Assembly: GCA_934792465.1 (NCBI GenBank)
Contig: CAKVOK010000047.1
Coordinates: forward strand, 1 to 30,694
Direction: 5' to 3'
From: an uncultured Clostridia bacterium
GTDB taxonomy: Bacteria; Bacillota; Clostridia; RUG12999
Length of the DNA stretch: 30,694 bases
Part shown: piece by piece, positions 7,859-17,300 of the stretch
Numbering within the stretch: the first letter of the stretch is position 1
Layout of the letters: each line of letters opens with the position of its first letter
The notes under the pieces: model-generated
The model's input: the letters and a program-made list of their open reading frames with translations, nothing else
Databases searched by the model: none
What the model was told of the DNA's origin: nothing
Program-made: the position numbers and the translations under genes

Positions 7859-10800
7859 ATGAAAAAATCTATAAGTATTATTTTATCCGCAATAATGTTG
7901 GTTTTGTCGGCGCAGATGTGCTTTGCGGACGAAGCGGAAGCACCGATTGTATTTGAAAAAGCCGAAAGCTACGGAGAAACTCTCGCTTCTGCGGATGCTG
8001 AGGCATGGGGGAATTATTTGTTCATTCCGAACGCAAAGGGAGTAAATATATACGGTACTTCTCCGTTTGAAAAGAAAGCGGCATGGGGGCTTACTTCTTT
8101 GAGAAACAAGCTGCCGAGCAAGATGAAAAGCACATATGTGCCGTATAAAATGAAAGTTAATGATAAATATATTGCGGCAGCTGCGGCGACAAAGTCGAAT
8201 GCGTCGAGTATAGCGGTATTTGAAAATCCCGGAATCTATACAGATACGACGCCGAAACTGAAAGCGGCAATAGGCGGCTTCAACATACCAAAGATATATA
8301 TTGACGAAGGGAATCTGTATGTGTTTGATATAGCCGCGAAGGATATACAAAACGCTGACGGAGAAACCATGCCGAAAGGCACGAAGCTGTTTATAAAAAT
8401 TGATATAAATGCGGTTACGGAAGCATACGGAGATAAATATGCGGAAATAGGCACCGATACGGATTTGTACGAAACGGGTGCGTGCAGCATAACCGCACTT
8501 TCAAAGGCGGATTCGTTCTGGGAAAAAATAATAAAAACCGATGAAGCGTTTTATGCGGTTTCTTACAATAACGTAACAGCTGCACCGTATACCACTCTTA
8601 AGCTTAACAGAATAGGCCTGGACGGCGGTGTTTCCGAAAAAATAATTGCTGACGGACACCCGACGGGGCTCAGAATATTAAATTCCGAAGCGTATGACAG
8701 CGATGTGCTTAGCGCAGCAACGGTCGGGGTTAAGGAATATCCGGAGCTTAGCATATCACTGAAAACCGTAGGCTATCTGACGGAGGATTATGAGAACGAA
8801 AACGGTGAGCGTATATTCAATATTTATATTGATATAACGGGAATGAACAAAATAGTTGCCGAAGCGAAGAAAGCCAATGTTCAGTTAAATATAAACGATA
8901 TGAAAAACGCAAATCTCACGGTGACGCTTAATATGAACGAAACATCGGCAGATTTTGCATACAGTGAAAATAACAAAACATATACTCTCGGCACAATGAC
9001 GGAGAAAAACGGACTTATCTATGCCGTAACGAACGACAGCAAGACAACGAACAACAGTCTTTGGATTTTCAAAGCAAACGAGAGTATGGAAACCGTATTT
9101 GAAGGCGTACCGTGTACAATCGGAAAGAAAAACGGTATGCAGGATATATTTGTTGCCGGAAATCTTCTTGTCGGACTGATTTCGGGAGTAAATAACAGTG
9201 CGGTAACGTTTGATATATCCGACCCTTCCGATATGTCGATGAACTGTTATATGAAAATTGAGATTAAAAATGCCGGAATATCAAACGGTATAAATCTCGG
9301 CGCACATACCGAGAAAATCGGCAACAGAATATATTATCCGCTCATGGCGAACAGCGGAATGGGTGTAATGAAAATTAACGAAAAAAGCTTCACGCTCAAT
9401 GTGCACACATCGAATTACGGTTCTGCGCTGATTTACGGTGACAATACCGAAAGCGATACAGCGGAAATAATTGTTGACGGTATAAGCTGTACTGCAAATT
9501 CCGAAAACGGCGCATACATCTTGCCGGTATACAGACTCGGTGACGGCACTCATGAAGTAACTGTAAAATCGGGTGAATTTACTGTTTCAAAAAGCTTTGA
9601 AACAGTAAATTCAAGCATAGGAAATGCCTTGGAAATAGATTCCGTTAAATATGCAGGCTCGATTTCCGGTATGATCAAAAATAATACGGACACCGTTATG
9701 AACGGAACGGAAAATATCAGAGTTGTTGCAGCATCTTTTAAAGAGGACGGCAGCATGAATGCGGTTAAAGAAGCAACGGTAGCCGTAAACTGCGGCGCTT
9801 CAAAGAAATTCACACTTACAAGACCTGCGCTTTTGAACAAAGACGATGAAGTCTATGTTTGCTTCATGGGAAACAACGGGCTTTTAACAGCACCGTATGT
9901 AATGTCTACGGCAGGAATATTCCATGAGGAAAAGGAGTATTCCGGAAAAGCGGAAATGATTGCGGACACCGCATTTGAAGCAAAAGATAATATATGGAAT
10001 AAATGCGTAAATATAAGCGGATACGGCATTGCCGGCGATTATGTTCTCGTTGAGATGCTGAAAGGGAAAGTCGTACACGATATAAGCATTGTAAAATGCG
10101 ATGAAAACGGATATTTTGAAAGTGCATTTTCCTATGCGGACAAGGATTATAAAACAACGGACGAATTTACGGTTAATACATATATTGCCAGGGCGGGACT
10201 GAAAACAACGGTGCTGAAATTTAATGATAAGGCTAAGATAGACGAAACCGTTGCGGCGCTCAAAGCGGAAGATGTAAGCGCATTGAAGGCATATGCGGAA
10301 GAAAATGCGGACGAAGTAAAAAAATACGGTATTGATATTACAAACGAAGCATACGGCAAACTCACGGAAGAAAATAAATTAAAAGTTATGCAAGCGGTTT
10401 CGGACAAGATAAAAGCCGGGGAATACGACAGTATCGGAGACACGTTTGAAGCATTGTCGGAGGAATACGCAGGAATGCAGAGCGACGAGGACGCACTGAA
10501 AGAAATACGTGAAGTAAAAGCGGCAGACGTTAGGAAAATACTTGAAAAGTATAAAGACAAATGCGGAATTTCGGATAAGACGTGGGAACGCTACGATTCC
10601 CTTGAACGTATCGTAGGCGAGTTTTCGGATAAGAAATTTGCCGAGGGTGAAAAGCCGGATAAATTCGATGAAGTAGAGCCGCTGCTTATAAAAGCGATGG
10701 ACGCAGCGGAAAAAGAAGCCAAGGAAATAGCGGAAAAAGAAAAAAATAATTCAAAGCCGAGCGGCGGCAGCTCCGGCGGTTCGGGCGGCGGCTCGGGAAA

Positions 10801-11422
10801 ATCTATGTCGGGCTACCAAACGCCTATAGTGCCGATTGAGAAAAAAGAACCTCTTGCGGACGACGCTGTTATGCCGAGCAAATTCAAAGATATTTCCGAT
10901 GACAACTGGGCAAAAGAAAGCATAGATTCGCTCGCTTCGAAAGGTATAGTAAACGGCGTAACGGAGGATATGTTCGCACCGGACGATAACGTCACGAGAG
11001 AACAGTTCGTTCAGATGCTTGTAAAAGCGTTCGATATAAAAGCCGAAAATTCCGGCTGTTCGTTTGCAGACGTTGATACCGGTGCATGGTATGCGGAGTC
11101 GGTTGCCGCTGCGGAAGCTGCCGGAATCGTAATGGGCAGCGACGGAAAATTCGGTATCGGAGAGGAAATAACACGTCAGGACGCAGCCGTTATAGCATAC
11201 AGAACTCTTAAAGCAGTTGATAAAAAGCTGAATAAAACCAAAGAAGGCGCAGCCTTTGACGATGCAGACCTGATAGCCGAATATGCTGCTGAAGCGGTAA
11301 ACGAGATGGCTTGTGCCGAGATTATCAACGGTATAGGCGAAAATATGTTTGCACCGAACGATAAATGCACACGTGCAATGGCGGCAAAGATAATATACCT
11401 GATTTTAAACAATGCGGCGTAA
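7859..11422 (+). CDS. Large exported protein with propeller-like region and three C-terminal SLH domains
   Basis: An 1187-aa protein. ATG 7859 follows AAGGAGAAAGG. A signal peptide ends near ...QMCFA-DEAE. Residues about 30-560 are beta-rich and propeller-like (for example LIYAVTNDSKT and AVTFDISDPSDM). Ig-like beta domains follow to about 780. Then come two related helical repeats (about 790-960, anchored by KAEDVSALKAYAEENADEV and KAADVRKILEKYKDKCGI), a Gly/Ser linker (about 968-983), and three SLH domains (about 1004-1059, 1064-1120, 1129-1187; for example DNWAKESIDSLASKGIVNG and NMFAPNDKCTRAMAAKI). SLH domains bind pyruvylated wall polymer, so this protein sits on the cell surface. No catalytic motif is recognised in the large N-terminal part. 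A glycan-binding or novel enzymatic role is inferred only from context. Confidence 0.8.
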   Translation: MKKSISIILSAIMLVLSAQMCFADEAEAPIVFEKAESYGETLASADAEAWGNYLFIPNAKGVNIYGTSPFEKKAAWGLTSLRNKLPSKMKSTYVPYKMKVNDKYIAAAAATKSNASSIAVFENPGIYTDTTPKLKAAIGGFNIPKIYIDEGNLYVFDIAAKDIQNADGETMPKGTKLFIKIDINAVTEAYGDKYAEIGTDTDLYETGACSITALSKADSFWEKIIKTDEAFYAVSYNNVTAAPYTTLKLNRIGLDGGVSEKIIADGHPTGLRILNSEAYDSDVLSAATVGVKEYPELSISLKTVGYLTEDYENENGERIFNIYIDITGMNKIVAEAKKANVQLNINDMKNANLTVTLNMNETSADFAYSENNKTYTLGTMTEKNGLIYAVTNDSKTTNNSLWIFKANESMETVFEGVPCTIGKKNGMQDIFVAGNLLVGLISGVNNSAVTFDISDPSDMSMNCYMKIEIKNAGISNGINLGAHTEKIGNRIYYPLMANSGMGVMKINEKSFTLNVHTSNYGSALIYGDNTESDTAEIIVDGISCTANSENGAYILPVYRLGDGTHEVTVKSGEFTVSKSFETVNSSIGNALEIDSVKYAGSISGMIKNNTDTVMNGTENIRVVAASFKEDGSMNAVKEATVAVNCGASKKFTLTRPALLNKDDEVYVCFMGNNGLLTAPYVMSTAGIFHEEKEYSGKAEMIADTAFEAKDNIWNKCVNISGYGIAGDYVLVEMLKGKVVHDISIVKCDENGYFESAFSYADKDYKTTDEFTVNTYIARAGLKTTVLKFNDKAKIDETVAALKAEDVSALKAYAEENADEVKKYGIDITNEAYGKLTEENKLKVMQAVSDKIKAGEYDSIGDTFEALSEEYAGMQSDEDALKEIREVKAADVRKILEKYKDKCGISDKTWERYDSLERIVGEFSDKKFAEGEKPDKFDEVEPLLIKAMDAAEKEAKEIAEKEKNNSKPSGGSSGGSGGGSGKSMSGYQTPIVPIEKKEPLADDAVMPSKFKDISDDNWAKESIDSLASKGIVNGVTEDMFAPDDNVTREQFVQMLVKAFDIKAENSGCSFADVDTGAWYAESVAAAEAAGIVMGSDGKFGIGEEITRQDAAVIAYRTLKAVDKKLNKTKEGAAFDDADLIAEYAAEAVNEMACAEIINGIGENMFAPNDKCTRAMAAKIIYLILNNAA

Positions 11423-11446
11423 AAGCTGTTGCCGAATTGGCTTTTA
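11420..11446 (+). terminator. Weak intergenic hairpin overlapping the stop codon
   Basis: TAAAAGC (11420-11426) pairs with GCTTTTA (11440-11446) around a 13-nt loop. The stem is only 7 bp and AT-rich, with its T-run inside the stem, so it is at best an attenuator or mRNA-end stabiliser between the two SLH genes. Confidence 0.3.
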
Positions 11447-11458
11447 TGAAAGGAGTTA

Positions 11459-14341
11459 ATGATAACAAATATGAAGTTTACAGATTTTAAATTCAGATAC
11501 ATATTAATGGCACTTGTAATGTCGATGAGCATTAATATATGCGCATTTGCGGATGCCGAACAGGAAACACCGGCAGAAACCGTGACGGAAGAAACGGTGC
11601 AGGAGCTAACATTGGAGGAAGAGCCGACGGAAGAGGAATTGGCACAGGCTGCGGCGGAAGCGGCGGCAAGAGAACGCAGAGAGCTGAACGAGAAGCTGTA
11701 TAATGAAAACAGCGAACCCGTTAATTTGCTCACTACACTCGGAGTCATAGATTCCTCGTACAAAAATACGCTTTCGGATAAGATTACAAGAGGAGAATTT
11801 TTGAAAATCCTTTTGAAAACCGTCAAACTGGATATAGACAGTATGCCGTCCGACCGTATTTTTTACGACGTAAATAAGGAATCGGAATACGCAACTCTCG
11901 TGCATACTGCATATCTTGCAGGTATCATAGTCGGTGTGTCGGTTGATGTTTTTGAACCGGAACGAACGGTGGAATATTCGGAAGCACTGCGTATGGCTGT
12001 ACGAGCACTGAACTACAGGGAGCTTGCGGACGCAATGGGCGGAAAAGACGTGCACTATATAAATATAGCAAGAAATCTCGGACTTTTGAAAAATCTGAGC
12101 AGCGATAAGGACGTTACGAAAGCTTCGGCAATACGTCTGCTGTTTAATATGCTTGATACGGATACCGTTGCACTTTCCATAAGCGGAACGGGTGTAAACA
12201 AGATAGAAGAAACGGACGAGGGGAATCTGCTCAATTCAAAATGGGATATGATAAGATATAAAGGCATCGTAACCGCTACGCCGAAAAGTATGTTTCTGGA
12301 GGACAAGAAGAAACATAACGGATATGTAAAAATAGGCGGAGCGGAATATAAGACGATAAGTGATAAGGTCGATATAGACGAGAATGTACTCGGAAAAGAG
12401 GTTTATTATTACCTGAATGACGATAACGAAATAGTTCTGATAGGCGAAACAGATAAAAACAAAATGATTGTTGTTGATGCGGAGGATTTGGCAAGCGGAA
12501 ACACATCGTCCAAGGTAAGCTACTATCCGGACGGTTCCGATAAAAAGAAAAATCTGAGCATAGCTTCAAACGCAGTTATATTTTATAACGGACTCAGAAG
12601 CTTCGTAACGGATAATGACGATTTCAATATATCGGACGGCAAAATCCGTCTTGTGGATAATAATGACGATGATGAATACGAATATGTGTTCATTGAAAAA
12701 TATGATGTCACGGATGTTGTGGAAACCTCCGTTATGGGCAGACTTACAACGAAGTATAAACATCTCGTTCTCGATAAAGCCACAACGGACAATATACTTT
12801 TCTACAGGGACGATATAGAAATAAACAGCAACTACCTCGGCGAATGGGACGTAATCAAGCTGTGCCGGGACAAAAAAGGAAACTACGTAATGGCAAATAC
12901 TTCGTATAAAGAAGTTGACGGCATAATAGTCGGCGTGGAAGATGATGAAGTAATACTTGACTCCGGCGACAGAATGAAAATATCCGATACATATAAAACG
13001 GCAATGCAGAACAAGCATTTCCAGGCATACGACCTTGCCATGGATACAAAAGCTACATTCGTTACGGACGATACAGGCAGACTTTTCGGCATAAGAGATA
13101 TTTCCGCCAAAAAAGAAAATTACGGATTCCTGATAAGCGCATCAAGAGAAGCAAAGAAATCACAGGTGAAAATATTCACGGTAAACGGTTCCGTTGAAGT
13201 TCTCGATATGGCAAAAAATGCAAAGGTAAACGGAAAGAGAATGACGTCCTCCGATGTGTATGAAAAATTCACGGATAAAAGCGGCAATTTTGCACCGCAG
13301 CTTATAAAATACGCACTGAATAATCTGAATGAGGTTTCGCTGATTAAAAAGGCTGTGGACGCAACGGAAACGGGCGGCGATGTAAACGAATTTTCGCTTG
13401 ATGACCGCTTGACGACGGGTAACTGGAAATTCTCAAACAACGAGATTACGGCAACGAAAACGCATTATGTAAGCAATAACGAACCCAAACCCGTGGTTTT
13501 CTATATCCCGTATGACCTCAATGAAAAGGATTACTACAGATGCACGGACGGCTCAATGCTTTCGAGCTTCACGAAAAATACCGATTGCTATATTTACGAT
13601 ACAAAGCAATTTTCTTCGGAGTATGCCTATGACTACGTGGGAGCGGTATGCTTAAGAGCGAGAGCTTCGACGGTGGAAGATGTCGGAACGGACGGACCGT
13701 ATAATATAACGGCGGTTGAAAGCTCAAACTATAATTATACAATTATAGTCGATAAAGTCGTAATGGCAATGGCGGACGACGAAGTGGCACGCTACAGATT
13801 AACGGGCGTTGCATACGCTTATAACAATTATATGGATTTTGACGGATATTTTGCCGAAACCGTCTGGAACGCCGACAGAGAAAATAACTTGGGTTACGGA
13901 ACGCTGAAAGTGTCGGATTTGAAACACGGTGACGTAATTCGAGTGGGTTATCAGCTTGCGTCGGCAAGCCTGCCTCTCATAGACCGATTTGCGGTATATG
14001 CAAGAGCGGAGGATTACTGCAGCGTGGACAATATAAAGGCGCAGTATATCTTAAGCGATAACGATACCACGATAGACAAGGTAAATCCCCGCTATCTCAT
14101 AGGTCAGATAATAAGCGTGGTAAATAATAATATGATAATTCGTTATAGAGACTATGCCGGAACGGAAAAATTCCTTGTGGCAAATAAATATGCAAGCAAT
14201 GCGAATAAAGGTTTTGTGCTTTACAATAAGACAACGGGAACGATAAGCGCCGCACATGAGCTTTTGATATGCAAGGACGCACTCATATACATTCCGTATA
14301 CCACAAGCATAAGCTACGGAATTATCGTCGGTGAGGAATAA
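11459..14341 (+). CDS. Large exported protein with N-terminal SLH-like domains and repeated beta modules
   Basis: A 960-aa protein. ATG 11459 is used; AAAGGAG lies only 3 nt upstream, and the alternative ATG 11471 is 15 nt away, so the exact start is uncertain. The signal peptide ends near ICAFA-DAEQ. A Glu-rich low-complexity spacer (about 33-80) is followed by two to three degenerate SLH-like domains (about 83-235; KITRGEFLKILLKTV, HTAYLAGIIVGVSVDVFEP, SEALRMAVRALNY). The remaining 700 residues are beta-rich. A recurring strand pair of the form GIVxxxxxxxIxL appears near residues 268, 426, 487, 555 and 881. This N-terminal-SLH architecture with serial small beta modules is seen in Clostridia surface proteins. 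It may form part of the surface layer or a scaffold. No enzyme motif is seen. Confidence 0.75.
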   Translation: MITNMKFTDFKFRYILMALVMSMSINICAFADAEQETPAETVTEETVQELTLEEEPTEEELAQAAAEAAARERRELNEKLYNENSEPVNLLTTLGVIDSSYKNTLSDKITRGEFLKILLKTVKLDIDSMPSDRIFYDVNKESEYATLVHTAYLAGIIVGVSVDVFEPERTVEYSEALRMAVRALNYRELADAMGGKDVHYINIARNLGLLKNLSSDKDVTKASAIRLLFNMLDTDTVALSISGTGVNKIEETDEGNLLNSKWDMIRYKGIVTATPKSMFLEDKKKHNGYVKIGGAEYKTISDKVDIDENVLGKEVYYYLNDDNEIVLIGETDKNKMIVVDAEDLASGNTSSKVSYYPDGSDKKKNLSIASNAVIFYNGLRSFVTDNDDFNISDGKIRLVDNNDDDEYEYVFIEKYDVTDVVETSVMGRLTTKYKHLVLDKATTDNILFYRDDIEINSNYLGEWDVIKLCRDKKGNYVMANTSYKEVDGIIVGVEDDEVILDSGDRMKISDTYKTAMQNKHFQAYDLAMDTKATFVTDDTGRLFGIRDISAKKENYGFLISASREAKKSQVKIFTVNGSVEVLDMAKNAKVNGKRMTSSDVYEKFTDKSGNFAPQLIKYALNNLNEVSLIKKAVDATETGGDVNEFSLDDRLTTGNWKFSNNEITATKTHYVSNNEPKPVVFYIPYDLNEKDYYRCTDGSMLSSFTKNTDCYIYDTKQFSSEYAYDYVGAVCLRARASTVEDVGTDGPYNITAVESSNYNYTIIVDKVVMAMADDEVARYRLTGVAYAYNNYMDFDGYFAETVWNADRENNLGYGTLKVSDLKHGDVIRVGYQLASASLPLIDRFAVYARAEDYCSVDNIKAQYILSDNDTTIDKVNPRYLIGQIISVVNNNMIIRYRDYAGTEKFLVANKYASNANKGFVLYNKTTGTISAAHELLICKDALIYIPYTTSISYGIIVGEE

Positions 14342-14355
14342 AGGGGGATTGCCTG

Positions 14356-17300
14356 ATGAAAAAACTTAAAAAGCTTTATATCTGCATTGCAGTGCTTTTG
14401 ATGACGTCTGTGATAAACGCTCCGCAGCAGGTAAATGCCGCCGTGAATATGGAGGGCGTGCAGTCATATAATACGGGTATACGCGCAGTGCCTGTGCCGG
14501 GCGAAATGAAGATAGACGGCGATTTGGGCGACTGGGACAGATCGGGACGGATAAAGATGTTCCAGAACATAGATACAATAGAGTATTTCTGCAATGAAAT
14601 GGGCGTTATGTATGATAATGAATATATATACATATATAATCAGATTACGGACGCAACACCGCTTGATAATATCACAGACCCTTACACCGAAGGCGTATAC
14701 AGCTGGAACGGAGACTCGGTTCAGCTTCGAATACATTCCGACCATAATATGTGGATAAACTACGCATACCATAGCACGAAAGATGTTTGCAGCGTGTGGG
14801 TGGACTACTGGAACGGAATAGATTCAAATAATCTGACAAGCTTTAACTATGTAACGGAACCGGGCGGAACAAAGCTTTCCACCAAGAGCAAGGAAAGCCA
14901 GGCGGTTCATGATAACCCCGGAGAGATAAAAGCCGTAAAATTGGGGAACGGCAAAGGGTATATCATGGAGCTTAAACTGAGCTGGAAAATAGTGTTCAGC
15001 AATCCGAGCCTTGTAAAACCGAATTATACGTTTAATATGGGCGTAGATACAAACTACGGCATGGTAGGTAAGGTCGGCAGGGTATCCACATACCAGGATA
15101 ATATAATTCCGGGCAAACGTGTAAACTCCTTTTTCTGGACGGCAAGAGAGGCATGGGGAAAGATAACGCTTTCCCCGACGGGAAATTTAACTCCGATTGA
15201 GTATATACCGGACGCCAAGCTTGACGCCGGCAGCATACCTCTCGAATTTGACGTCCCAAAAACCGCTAAATATATATCGGTCAATATAGAGGACGGACAG
15301 GGAAATATAGTGTGCAACTTCAAGAGAGCCGCAAAGATAACGGACGATATGGTGCAGAGCGAAAAAGGCGATACTAAGCATTTGTCGATTAATTGGGACG
15401 GCAGAGATAACGGCGGATTGGTTCTGCCTGCCGGCAAGTATACGATAAAAGCGCTTGTTCATGACGGTATAGATGCGGTTTACGATACCTATTTCTACGG
15501 GCCGGGACAGTGCCCGTGGGGAACGGGTATGAAAGAAAGCTGGCTTTCCGACCACTCAAACCCCAGAAATGTTATTGCCGTAAACGGAGATATATTCATT
15601 GCGGCGGCACATTGCGAGGGCGGTTCGGCACTTATAAAAGTAAGTGAGGACGGCGAAAAGCAGTGGGGAAATATACGAGGCGCATATAAAATGACGGCGG
15701 ACGATAAATATATCTATTCCGTACCGGCATCGACATTCTTTGAAGGCGACGGCTCCAGCGGAAACTATATTTTAATAAGGGTAAACCAGGACGACGGAGG
15801 CTACAAAGCATTCGTTGACGAAAAAGGCGAAGAACGTGACCTTGCATATTATCTCAGCGATATTCTGGGAATACATAACAATTCAAAACAGATGCCCGAA
15901 GTAGTCGGAATGGCGGTAACGGACGATTCTCTTCTTATAGCTACCTCGGAGCGAGGCTCGACGGTGCAGGGAAAAGGCTTTAAATATATAAGCAGCATAA
16001 ATGTAGTGGACAAAGAAACGCTTATAATGAAAAAACGCATAAAGACGGACGGAATAGGCGACCTTGCAACGGACAAAAACGGAAACGTATACGGCATTTC
16101 CGGCAAGGGAATAGCGAAAGTAAATATCGGCTCGGGTACGCTGAAAAAGCTGGCACTCAAAAATCTTCCGCAGGATTTCGAACCCATAGGTCTTGCAGTG
16201 GATAACGGCGGAAATATCGTAACCTTCGATAAAGGCAGCGATATGCAGATAAAGGTGTTCAATCCGAATACTGGCGAGCTTGTGAGAACGGCCGGCAAAA
16301 AAGGCGGCAGAAGCTTAACGGGCAAATGGGATAAAGACGGCTTGATTTATAAAGTAACGAGCGTAGCCGTAGACAGCAGAAACCGTATATGGGCGGTTGA
16401 AAATACCGATACCCCAAGACGTGTTTCCGTATGGAACGAGGACGGCACGTGCGAAAAGGAATATATCGGCGGTACGTATTATTCGTCCTCCGGTGCAGCG
16501 CTCCATGCGCAAGACCCCGACGTAGCATATTTCGGGCCTGTCGAAATGAAGCTCGACAGAGAAAATCAGACGTATGAGGTAACAGCGGTAATAGGGCATA
16601 CGCAGGACGAAGAGAATTATCAGGAAGAGAAGAACGGTATCAAAAACCAATTTTTCAGACCGATAATACAGACCGGCAACTACGGTGTTGCTTCCAGACA
16701 TTTCAGAAGCGACGCTTCGGGAAAAATGCGTGAATATATCTTCCAGGGACCGACATATTGCAACGTAGACCCAAGCATACTCTTTATGCAGCGTGACGAC
16801 GGACTGTTTCACCCTGTGTTCGGAATAGGTCTTGCGGGTCAGTTCGGATTGAGCAAATATTCTGTCGGCAAGGCGCTTTCAAATGAGAATATAATAAACG
16901 AAAACAGCTTCGTTATGTGGAACGATACGAATAAAGACGGAATGGTGCAGCGAGAAGAGGTTACGGCACTGAATGACGGAGTAACAAATGTATTTGCACC
17001 GGATAACGGCTGGACGCACGATATAACGGATAAGCTCGAACTCATAAGAGGTTGGAATCTCTGGAAACCGGCATATTTCGAGGAGGACGGAACGCCCGTA
17101 TATACAACCTATTCGGTAACGCCGTGCAAATCGAAAACGGGTGTGCTGTTCGGCGGAAACAAATGCTTCTATTATGATAACGAAAAGATTTTCGTACAGG
17201 ATATAGAAAGCGGTAAAAATCTCTGGGAATATGAAAACTATTACAGCGGAGTTCACGGCTCGCATTCCGCACCTATGCCGGAGGACGGCTCTGTAATGGG

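Noticed and set aside
10762..10805. Gly/Ser-rich repeat as a possible DNA repeat element
   Set aside because: It is a protein linker before the SLH domains, not a mobile or phase-variable tract.
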